Shown here piece after piece: positions 16,660-22,590 of a stretch of 22,590 nt of DNA (positions are counted from its first letter, which is position 1; every line of letters starts with the position of its first letter). The DNA comes from a virus, in IMG/VR virus record IMGVR_UViG_3300035698_014131, positions 1-22,590 of that record. One strand, written 5' to 3'. The translations under genes and the position numbers were made by a program. The notes beneath the pieces were generated by a model. That model saw nothing but the letters and a program-made list of their open reading frames with translations, was not told where the DNA came from and searched no databases.

Positions 16660-16926
16660 TTATTCTCCTCCGTAAATTTTATTTGAGTCATATGGTTCTG
16701 CAAATCTTGCTTTGGATATTTGTATCATCATCCTTACAAAGCTCATTACATTTGGAACATACTTTGTATCACTCCATATCCAAGGAGGATTATAAATAAC
16801 CTTGCTTGATTGTGGAAGAACTTTAGGCATTGGTGGTCTATCATCATTCGTACTTAAACGTTTCTCTTCCCAATGATTCCAACACGACACACTGATGGGA
16901 ATATTTTTCTTATTCAGATTCCCCAT
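16660..16926 (-). CDS. Small phage protein, unknown function (ATG start preferred)
   Basis: The protein has 88 residues, beginning MGNLNKKNIPISVS and ending RFAEPYDSNKIYGGE. A start at the upstream TTG (16932) is possible, but GGAG at 16934-16937 lies 7 nt before the ATG at 16926, so that ATG is chosen. The gene overlaps the end of the 422-aa gene by 17 nt, suggesting translational coupling. The middle is tryptophan- and proline-rich (NPPWIWSDTKYVPNV). It has no recognisable domain. It likely works with its operon partners. Confidence 0.65.
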   Translation of the reverse strand: MGNLNKKNIPISVSCWNHWEEKRLSTNDDRPPMPKVLPQSSKVIYNPPWIWSDTKYVPNVMSFVRMMIQISKARFAEPYDSNKIYGGE

Positions 16927-18178
16927 CGTCAATCTCCTCTATAGATTCAAATACAAAGTTTCTGTTCTTTGGGCCTTTCGTCAACTGAGTCCAAGCCGAG
17001 CCTAGATCCTTTTTAAGTTTATTAATATACAACTTTCCTTCGTTCTCATCAACATCGTCTGAAAGTTTGTATCCCTTTCCGGCTTTGATTGAATCGTTTA
17101 TCATTGTCTCTTTGCCAGTATCCCAATCCTGCTCCTTGTGTCTCCATAACATTATAGGTGCTTCTGGATCTGGAATATTTCGATAGATTGCTCCATCTTG
17201 TTCAAACTCCTCAGACCACTTCTTCGTTAGTTTAAAAAGTTCCTGTCCTGCGGTTGTCATATTTTGCCACATATCTTTTCTTGGATAGAACAATAAAGAC
17301 TCTTCGGTTCCTACTCCTCCACCTTCATCCCAAGCACCTGAAACTTTGAATACTCCAAATCCGGCATTCTTTATTTTATTAAGAAGAACTGCTTGTCTTG
17401 CTTTGTTCTTCCTCCCATCTTTGTCTGGAGACGCTTCATAATCTCCTCGATATGCTGTTATAATTCCAAACACACCGGGATCTACTAAGTGTTGCCAAGC
17501 TCTTGATAGACTTCTCTGAGACTCTTTATATATTCCATACTTATCATTCTCAATAAGAACTTCTGTACTACCTAAGAGATTACTAATTTCTTCTTCTTTA
17601 AAGAATCCATGCTTCTTCAATAAGTCTTCAGCCTCTTTCATCAGTGCTAGAGAAATTGGAATGTCTCTGACAGGTCTATTCTGACTCTCTTCTTCGTAGT
17701 CGTTTTGTGTTTCCATATAACCTTCTTTCGCATACTTCTCTAAGAAATCTTTTGGGGAAATCTTATCAGACTCTCCTGTTGCTAAATTGTCTATATTTAA
17801 TTGCCACGAAGTCCCAAGAAGAGCAGCAAATTTTCTAGTCTCAGGAGGTAGCTTCTTATGTGAACCATTATTAAATGCTGTGATAAGTTCTGCCAAAGAA
17901 AATAGAGTATCTTTTGCCTTACTATCCTTACCATAGAATTGGACAGAAGTGAACCTGTTCCAATCTCTTGCTCTTACGAGTCCTGCTCGAACTCCAAGAG
18001 TTTTGATCTTGTCTTCATTTTCAGGAGTATTAGGGAGTTCTTTCAGAGAATCAATTGCAGCGGAATGAAAACTCAATTTATTTTGAACTTTGGGATCTTT
18101 GATATCAATTTCGTGTCTGGTAACTTCTACTGCTTCGTTTATTTTTGGGTTGTACCAGTACCCTGCTCCTTGTGCCAT
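16910..18178 (-). CDS. Phage protein with DUF3293-like segment
   Basis: The protein has 422 residues. The N-terminal ~110 (start MAQGAGYWYNPKINEAVEVT, then RAGLVRARDWNRFTSVQFYG) resembles a domain found in T4-like phages without a known function. About residues 232-300 read VDPGVFGIITAYRGDY..., KNKARQAVLLNKIKNAGFGV and TEESLLFYPRK. This matches the DUF3293 pattern: a start like ITAY/ITAW, a basic helix with N-K-x-R, G-x-x-x-x-x-V/W and E-E-S-L-L. The rest is charged. It starts 5 nt after the deaminase stop, with AGGAG inside the deaminase end. Function is unknown. The DUF match is from memory, and a specific activity cannot be claimed. Confidence 0.6.
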   Translation of the reverse strand: MAQGAGYWYNPKINEAVEVTRHEIDIKDPKVQNKLSFHSAAIDSLKELPNTPENEDKIKTLGVRAGLVRARDWNRFTSVQFYGKDSKAKDTLFSLAELITAFNNGSHKKLPPETRKFAALLGTSWQLNIDNLATGESDKISPKDFLEKYAKEGYMETQNDYEEESQNRPVRDIPISLALMKEAEDLLKKHGFFKEEEISNLLGSTEVLIENDKYGIYKESQRSLSRAWQHLVDPGVFGIITAYRGDYEASPDKDGRKNKARQAVLLNKIKNAGFGVFKVSGAWDEGGGVGTEESLLFYPRKDMWQNMTTAGQELFKLTKKWSEEFEQDGAIYRNIPDPEAPIMLWRHKEQDWDTGKETMINDSIKAGKGYKLSDDVDENEGKLYINKLKKDLGSAWTQLTKGPKNRNFVFESIEEIDDGESE

Positions 18179-18183
18179 TTGTC

Positions 18184-18687
18184 TTATTCTCCTGAGTAGT
18201 AATCGGTTATCTTACAATATCCTTCTTCATCATCAAACCTATAAACAGAAACAAAAGCTTCTCTCAACATTGTCATAGAGATTACCAAGTCGTCGTACCA
18301 ACGTTCGTCCCAATATTTTTTACGTTCTTGATAATCTACACCATCTATTATAATAGTATTTATACCACATTGGATGATTCCTCTCGCACAATCTGTACAA
18401 GGAAGCCAACCTATGTAAATTTTACAATCTTCTAGTGCAATTCCTTTACGTGCTGCTGCGTATATAGCATTCCGTTCTGCGTGTTCTGTATAAAAATATT
18501 TTATTGGACGCTCGAATCTTTCTGAAACTGTATCGTTTTCTACAACATTCCGAGGGAATCCATTGTATCCTGTTGCTACAATAATATTATTGCTATCTAC
18601 TATGATTGCTCCGACCTTAGTTGAAGTGTCTTTAGACTTTGAAGCAACGTATGGGAGCATTCCTATAAAATATCCATGCCAAGGCAT
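18184..18687 (-). CDS. dCMP deaminase
   Basis: The protein has 167 residues, a normal length for phage deoxycytidylate deaminase, which converts dCMP to dUMP for thymidylate synthesis. The zinc motifs are complete: H69-A-E71 (TEHAERNAI) and P96-C97-T-D-C100, preceded by the nucleotide-binding segment STKVGAIIVD (22-31) and GYNGFP (40-45). The C-terminal ~45 residues are less conserved. T4-like phages carry such an enzyme (T4 cd). The start codon touches the stop of the 74-aa gene (TAAATG), so both are co-translated from the consensus promoter. Other members of the CDA/tRNA deaminase superfamily are possible but less likely, given GYNGFP. Confidence 0.92.
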   Translation of the reverse strand: MPWHGYFIGMLPYVASKSKDTSTKVGAIIVDSNNIIVATGYNGFPRNVVENDTVSERFERPIKYFYTEHAERNAIYAAARKGIALEDCKIYIGWLPCTDCARGIIQCGINTIIIDGVDYQERKKYWDERWYDDLVISMTMLREAFVSVYRFDDEEGYCKITDYYSGE

Positions 18688-18912
18688 TTATTCTTCTCCT
18701 ACATCTTTAATTTCAAGAAATTTTTTAAAGTTCTCAATTGTGTCTTCAATAGTATCACCAAATACTAAAGGTTCATCAATATGATTTCCACCGGGAAATT
18801 CTCTGATAGGACAGATACACCACTGCACATGTACTCCATTAACCTTTCGAGTTAATACGTGATGTCTGAATAAAGTTTCGTGCAACCATTTCTTGTAATT
18901 TCGCATTTGCAT
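18688..18912 (-). CDS. Small phage protein, unknown function
   Basis: The protein has 74 residues, start MQMRNYKKWLHETLFRHHVL, with a WCIC motif (31-34) and an acidic helix at the end. It is the first gene of the deaminase operon. The ATG at 18912 is 5 nt after AAGGAG (18918-18923). The predicted transcription start falls right at that ribosome site, so the leader would be only about 10-13 nt. A second in-frame ATG six bases on is a poorer candidate by spacing. I recognise no family. Confidence 0.7.
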   Translation of the reverse strand: MQMRNYKKWLHETLFRHHVLTRKVNGVHVQWCICPIREFPGGNHIDEPLVFGDTIEDTIENFKKFLEIKDVGEE

Positions 18913-18929
18913 AATTTCTCCTTAATAGT

Positions 18930-18958
18930 ATTATACAATAAATTCTTCTCGTTGTCAA
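18930..18958 (-). promoter_or_regulatory. Consensus sigma70 promoter for the deaminase operon
   Basis: The -35 TTGACA (18953-18958) and -10 TATAAT (18930-18935) are perfect and separated by 17 bp. The start should be near 18923, which leaves almost no leader before AAGGAG. Likely read by host RNA polymerase early in infection. Confidence 0.92.
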
Positions 18959-18977
18959 TAAGTTTTTTAGAATACTC

Positions 18978-19006
18978 TTGACAATTATCATTCATTCTGT
19001 TATAAT
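18978..19006 (+). promoter_or_regulatory. Consensus sigma70 promoter for the 202-aa gene
   Basis: The -35 TTGACA (18978-18983) and -10 TATAAT (19001-19006) are also perfect with 17-bp spacing, firing rightward with a start near 19013. The two -35 boxes form an inverted repeat TTGTCAA/TTGACAA 19 bp apart, so both promoters share one control region. Confidence 0.92.
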
Positions 19007-19041
19007 TAGTTTTTGATCTATTTAGAAAGAAGGAGATTTAT

Positions 19042-19650
19042 ATGTCATATGTGGAGTACACAGGTTACACAATTCCTCGTAGAGCAGGTTGGGAAGATGT
19101 TCTCGAACCTTTGGTACGCAAGATTACAGGAGCGCAACAGGCAGATTGTCGAGCGGGTTGTTATTATGATTCTAAGTTATTTTTTATGAAACCTCATTAT
19201 CTCGGAACTTATTGTGAGTGTTCTTATGGGATCAAAGAGAGAGATTTTGCTAAAGATAATAATCATTCAGTACAATGCTTTCACACTTTCTGGAAAGAAG
19301 TTGACGATGCATTCAAATCTCACCCAAAATATAATTCCAGTAACGTATTGAAGGTTGCTAGAACCAATATGATGAGACAACTATGTACAAAGAATCATAT
19401 CAGATACGAACCAAACGTTATAGAGAAACTATGTACTTGTCCTTATCAAAATAAGTGGCGAGAACTGGGATACGAACACGATGAAGGTTGTAAAGCAATT
19501 CAACCTAACTTCTGGTATAAGAAAACAGATCATAAAATCTGGTGGTATAGGTTCTTTTTCAGGGATTCATACTGCAATCAAGACATTACTTTGCCTGAAT
19601 TTGAAGAAATCGTCAAAAAATGTACAAATTATGTGAACCTTCACCCTTAA
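19042..19650 (+). CDS. Cysteine-rich protein with duplicated CxC...HxxxC motif
   Basis: The protein has 202 residues. Two related blocks are visible: C58-E-C60 ... H75-x3-C79 then FW (83-84), and C131-T-C133 ... H146-x3-C150 then FW (157-158). Both fit CxC-x(12-14)-H-x3-C-x(3-6)-FW, which suggests two small metal sites of one kind. The end carries aromatic WWYRFFFRDSY and a final helix with a Cys. The ATG at 19042 follows AAGGAG (19030-19035), and the gene has its own consensus promoter, so it is probably expressed early. Early phage genes of this sort often alter host functions, but that is inference. I do not recognise the family. Confidence 0.75.
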   Translation: MSYVEYTGYTIPRRAGWEDVLEPLVRKITGAQQADCRAGCYYDSKLFFMKPHYLGTYCECSYGIKERDFAKDNNHSVQCFHTFWKEVDDAFKSHPKYNSSNVLKVARTNMMRQLCTKNHIRYEPNVIEKLCTCPYQNKWRELGYEHDEGCKAIQPNFWYKKTDHKIWWYRFFFRDSYCNQDITLPEFEEIVKKCTNYVNLHP

Positions 19651-19669
19651 TATGTTAATCAGGTATAAT
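19640..19669 (+). promoter_or_regulatory. Weak possible promoter before the cassette
   Basis: TATAAT (19664-19669) is preceded at 18 bp by a poor -35 (TTCACC). It lies outside the cassette junction and could drive the restriction-modification genes, as cassettes normally lack promoters and rely on the target site. Confidence 0.25.
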
Positions 19670-19764
19670 AAAGTCACAGGTGTAGCTCGCAAAAACCGGT
19701 GATTCGTACGTTATGTGTAAAGAATATAAAGAAATAATTTAAGATTAATTATAGGATAAAAATT

Positions 19765-21321
19765 TTGAAACAAAAAAGAGATAGATACGAAATGCACAAG
19801 TATTGGGGAAAAAAGCCTTCAAATGACTTGAAAGAACTAATTGATCAATACACAGTTCAAGGAGATACTGTCCTTGATCCATTTGCTGGATATGGAGTAT
19901 TTGGATGTGAGGCTTTTATAATGAACAGAAATGTCATTCTCAATGACTTGAATCCTGTTGCAAATTTTCTCAATAATCAGCTTCTTCAAAAAGACATTGA
20001 TTTACAATTAATTGAAAAACAATGGAAAGTTATTAAAGCTGAATTTAAACCTTTTGTGGCAAAATGGCACGAATGGGATATAGACGGGAAAATGGTACAA
20101 TTAACTTCTATTCTTAGAGATAAGAATAATATTCCAATAAAAGCGAAATACAAAAGTAACGGGGATAGAAGTTGTACAGAATTTGAAATCAAAAAAAAGG
20201 CTGCTGATAAATATTTGGATTTTGAACATTCTCAACCCATTAATGACTGGTTTCCAACTATTCAACTCATCAGAAACTCAAGAATATCAGCAAAAGAAGG
20301 AATGACCGTTGCTGACCTTTTTACAAAAAGAACGCTTTCTTGTCACGCAAGACTTTTGTCATTAATTGAAGCCCATTCAAGCGGAGCGGAAAGCGATTTA
20401 TTCAAAGTTGCCTTTACCGCAAATTTAGCCAATTGTTCTAAACTTGTACCTCCAATAAAAAGTAGAGGCGCTATGGCTCCAGGTGCATGGATGACAGGTT
20501 TTTATACTGGTGAAACATATTTAGAAAATAATGTATTATCATATTTTGAAAATAGATTCAGTAAAATAATCAAAGGTAAAAATGACTATCTAAATCAATT
20601 TGGAAACAACGGAGAATTAAATTTTAATCAAATCCAATACGACAATAATTATCAAAACATTCAAAATGACGCTAAAGCACTTGACATTAAAGACGAGTCA
20701 ATAGATTACATTTTTACAGACCCACCTTATGGTGATGCTGTCCCATATTTTGAGCAAAGTATAATTTGGAATTCTTGGCTAAAATTAACACCTGATTATA
20801 AAAATGAAATAGTGATTTCTGACAGCAAGGAACGAGAAAAAGGGACTGCAAATTTTGAAAAGGATATTCATGTAGCTTTTTCTGAGATGAGACGAGTACT
20901 AAAAACAAACAAATATTTGTCACTTACTTATCATTCTTTATCTGGATTAGAATGGAAAGCGATAACTAATGCTTGTATAAAAAATGGGTTTGACCTTTTT
21001 GATTATAAATGGCTCGTTCAGAAATCATTTACCCCAAGACAAATTAACAGGTTAAAAAGTGTCAAAGGTGATGTTTTAGTTACTTTTAAAAAGTCTGAAA
21101 TAGAAAAAATCACTCAAAAAACTGACAATGAAGTAAGAAATATTTTTCTATGCAACTTAACAAAATGGCTCGAATCTAAGCCACTAGACACAAATGAAAT
21201 TTTTCTCAGAATCATGAAAATCGTATTTACTAAAAAAATATTAATAGGAAATGTTGATTTATCGAAGATACTAAGTGAGAATTTTAAATTCTCCGATAAT
21301 AATAAATGGAGATTAAAATGA
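19765..21321 (+). CDS. Site-specific DNA methyltransferase (N4-cytosine or N6-adenine)
   Basis: The protein has 518 residues. The AdoMet-binding motif I is DPFAGYG (38-44), followed by NDLNP (60-64). The catalytic motif IV is DPPYG (319-323), typical of amino methyltransferases. About 250 residues lie between them and probably contain the target-recognition part, so the order is motif I, recognition, motif IV (alpha-like). The N-terminal HKYWGKKP is common in this group. The start is TTG at 19765 with AGGA 8 nt before; an ATG at 19792 is a second choice. It protects DNA from the endonuclease encoded next, whose start overlaps its stop. The specificity cannot be read from sequence. Confidence 0.9.
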   Translation: MKQKRDRYEMHKYWGKKPSNDLKELIDQYTVQGDTVLDPFAGYGVFGCEAFIMNRNVILNDLNPVANFLNNQLLQKDIDLQLIEKQWKVIKAEFKPFVAKWHEWDIDGKMVQLTSILRDKNNIPIKAKYKSNGDRSCTEFEIKKKAADKYLDFEHSQPINDWFPTIQLIRNSRISAKEGMTVADLFTKRTLSCHARLLSLIEAHSSGAESDLFKVAFTANLANCSKLVPPIKSRGAMAPGAWMTGFYTGETYLENNVLSYFENRFSKIIKGKNDYLNQFGNNGELNFNQIQYDNNYQNIQNDAKALDIKDESIDYIFTDPPYGDAVPYFEQSIIWNSWLKLTPDYKNEIVISDSKEREKGTANFEKDIHVAFSEMRRVLKTNKYLSLTYHSLSGLEWKAITNACIKNGFDLFDYKWLVQKSFTPRQINRLKSVKGDVLVTFKKSEIEKITQKTDNEVRNIFLCNLTKWLESKPLDTNEIFLRIMKIVFTKKILIGNVDLSKILSENFKFSDNNKWRLK

Positions 21322-22427
21322 CAAACTTGAACTTTACGGAATTAGACAGATGCTTTAGAAACAATGATTTTCCAAGCATTGAAAACGATAATAGAGGAAT
21401 TAGATTTTTAAAACTTAGAAGTATGTCTCGAAAAGCGACTATGGAAGAGTTTTGCGAAATACATAATATTGATATTGAGGAATTAGGCTCAAGAGAATAT
21501 TTTCAACACATTTTTAGTCTTGAAGCAGTAACAGATGAGCAAATTAATGACTTTATCAATCAAAAGTATCAAGAAGAAAGACGAGAAAGAGCTGATAATC
21601 AAGATTATTTAGTTGACCAGATGAATAGACTTCAACATTTTGATTGGGGTGGTTCATTTGGAAATAGTTTGGAGAAAAATATTGTAAATAATTATGTCAA
21701 AAAAATACAATCTTATGACCTAATAAATGAGGAAATAGAAGGAAACCTTTTGTCAAGTTTGAGAGGATATACTTTAAACTCTTGGTATAATCATTGGACT
21801 TCTATTCTCATAGAAGATTTATTCAAAGACCACCAATCTGTATTGCCAACAGTTGGGTTAGTTAAGAAGATTGATTTTTTCATTAACGACATACCTTTTG
21901 ATTTAAAGGTTACATATTTTCCTGAACAACTGCTTGCAGACAAGTTAAAAGAAAGTGGTTACGGAAATGAACTAACAAGGTTAAAACAAATTTGCCGACA
22001 ACTTGAAATATTTATTCCAACCGACTTAAAGCCCAAAGAACTTAAATTACATCTTCATAATATTGTTGCAGAAGACCAACGAGAAGAAGCAAGAGAGTTT
22101 ATAGCAACTATAAAAGAGCATAAAAGAAATATAATTTCTGAAGCAGAAGAAAGCCCTGCCGAATTGAAAAAGTGGTTTTATGAAAATCAAGGAGAAGCAA
22201 GATTTGATGCTTCAAACAGATTTTTCTTAGTTCTTACAGATGAAACTGATATGACCAACAGTTGGAAATTAAAGAGAAATATTGTCTTTTTAAGAGAAGA
22301 AATAAACGAACATTTGGACAATTTATTAATGGATATGACAAGTCTTGAAACGGAATTTTATTGGCATCAAGACCAACAGACTTATATTTGCAAGTCTGAT
22401 ATTTTGTTCTTAAAATATGGTGAATAA
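21318..22427 (+). CDS. Type II-like restriction endonuclease, PD-(D/E)xK fold
   Basis: The protein has 369 residues from the ATG at 21318. An upstream ATG (21306) exists, but GGAG at 21308-21311 fits the 21318 start, and ATGA overlaps the methyltransferase stop, a classic coupled start. The core is D186-x8-D195-L-K197 within KKIDFFINDIPFDLKVTYFP, an intact PD-(D/E)xK site. It is preceded by an Asn/Trp-rich helix (LNSWYNHWTSILIEDLF) that likely carries the acidic residue of the N-terminal helix. The C-terminal part is charged and helical. Position after a methyltransferase makes a restriction enzyme by far the likeliest role. The recognition site is unknown. Confidence 0.82.
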   Translation: MTNLNFTELDRCFRNNDFPSIENDNRGIRFLKLRSMSRKATMEEFCEIHNIDIEELGSREYFQHIFSLEAVTDEQINDFINQKYQEERRERADNQDYLVDQMNRLQHFDWGGSFGNSLEKNIVNNYVKKIQSYDLINEEIEGNLLSSLRGYTLNSWYNHWTSILIEDLFKDHQSVLPTVGLVKKIDFFINDIPFDLKVTYFPEQLLADKLKESGYGNELTRLKQICRQLEIFIPTDLKPKELKLHLHNIVAEDQREEAREFIATIKEHKRNIISEAEESPAELKKWFYENQGEARFDASNRFFLVLTDETDMTNSWKLKRNIVFLREEINEHLDNLLMDMTSLETEFYWHQDQQTYICKSDILFLKYGE

Positions 22428-22441
22428 ACTATAAATAAATC

Positions 22442-22511
22442 ACATAACAAATCGTTTCACCTGACATTTTTCCGCTCCGCTTCAAAATGCAGGTGAACTC
22501 AGCCGTTATCT
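22442..22511 (+). other. attC recombination site of the cassette
   Basis: R'' is ACATAAC (22442-22448) and R' is GTTATCT (22505-22511); ATAAC pairs with GTTAT. Inside, TTCACCTGACATTTT (22456-22470) pairs with AAAATGCAGGTGAA (22484-22497) over 14 bp, leaving A22464 as an extrahelical base. The two 7-nt spacers at 22449-22455 and 22498-22504 are unpaired, as in known attC. The loop holds CCGCTCCGC, a string I recall from other attC sites. Length (70 bp) and orientation fit. Confidence 0.78.
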
Positions 22512-22541
22512 GTTCTTTGTACAAATCGAGGAGGGTGAGTG

Positions 22542-22590
22542 ATGAATGAGCAATCAGGGGAACAAATCCGAAAAAACCTTGAAGGGAAAA
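22542..22590 (+). CDS. Start of an unidentified gene (truncated by window end)
   Basis: An ATG at 22542 follows GAGGAGGG (22528-22535) at 6 nt, an excellent ribosome site. Only 16 codons are visible (start MNEQSGEQIRKNLEGK), with no stop. It lies 31 nt after the attC R', in cassette orientation. It could be the next cassette of an array or the phage gene originally downstream. Nothing can be said about function. Confidence 0.5.
   Translation, partial: MNEQSGEQIRKNLEGK

Larger units (their letters stand above)
19711..22505 (+). mobile_element. Integron gene cassette carrying a restriction-modification system
   Basis: The 2,795-bp segment starts right after the G of GTTATGTG (19710-19717). 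It ends at the G of GTTATCT (22505-22511) inside an attC-like site. The first eight bases at the junction are the exact reverse complement of CACATAAC (22441-22448), the R'' of the terminal attC. The R' now following the segment differs by one base. That is the pattern expected of a cassette which recombined as a circle: its own R' moved to the left end, and the right R' belongs to the target. Both genes point toward the attC, as in normal cassettes. The genes look more AT-rich than the phage around them. No integrase is seen. Confidence 0.75.

Noticed and set aside
19672-19710. tRNA-like string (GGTGTAGCTCGC ... GGTGATTCGTAC) before the cassette
   Set aside because: It is under 40 nt, with no acceptor or anticodon stem; the resemblance to D- and T-arms is by chance.
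19631-19710. A second attC upstream of the cassette
   Set aside because: Only the R' side (GTTATGTG) is present. No RYYYAAC-like partner and no long stem were found in the 60-80 bases before it.
19765-22427. Solitary phage methyltransferase with an unrelated neighbour
   Set aside because: The neighbour has an intact D-x8-D-L-K site and an overlapping start, so a restriction-modification pair is much more likely.
1-22590. CRISPR array or tandem DNA repeats outside genes
   Set aside because: No regularly spaced identical repeats; the only periodic DNA lies inside the spike and DPG-repeat coding regions.

Overview
The window is almost entirely a contractile-tailed (T4-type) bacteriophage genome. 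From about position 1 to 16,155 the minus strand carries a compact block of tail and baseplate genes. These include a gp6-like baseplate wedge protein, a gp25-like wedge protein, a gp5-like spike, a gp27-like hub, a hub or tail assembly protein with a possible -1 frameshift extension, the tail tube (gp19-like), the tail sheath (gp18-like), a gp15-like tail terminator fused to a fibre-like module, and a second fibre-like beta-helix protein. Genes are tightly packed (3-14 nt gaps or stop/start contacts). The few real gaps carry TAAATA elements like the T4 late -10 box, plus terminators. The host is probably a proteobacterium-like bacterium, because two consensus sigma70 promoters (TTGACA-17-TATAAT) are present; the host cannot be named from this sequence.

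From 16,343 to 18,912 (minus strand) lies a separate small operon: an unknown 74-aa protein, a dCMP deaminase, a 422-aa protein with a DUF3293-like segment, and two small phage proteins. It is driven by a consensus sigma70 promoter at 18,930-18,958 and ends at a strong rho-independent terminator at 16,205-16,230. A second consensus promoter 19 bp away fires in the opposite direction into a 202-aa protein with a duplicated CxC...HxxxC motif.

The most striking part is the right end, 19,711-22,505. It holds a methyltransferase/restriction endonuclease pair with an ATGA overlap. The pair is followed by a 70-bp site with the architecture of an integron attC: R'' ACATAAC, a 14-bp stem with one extrahelical base, and R' GTTATCT. 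The first bases of the segment (GTTATGTG at 19,710) are the exact reverse complement of R'' (CACATAAC at 22,441), as expected if the whole segment is an integron gene cassette inserted after the G of a GTT. The proposal is that a restriction-modification gene cassette has been captured by a T4-like phage. A further gene starts right after the attC and runs off the window.

The structural block also holds surprises. A tail-terminator domain is fused to a beta-helix and DPG-repeat fibre module that is duplicated in the neighbouring gene. The spike has histidine-rich nine-residue repeats instead of octads. A T5 run sits at the end of the hub-assembly gene in the right frame for a -1 extension. 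No tRNA, CRISPR array, integrase or tape-measure gene was seen.
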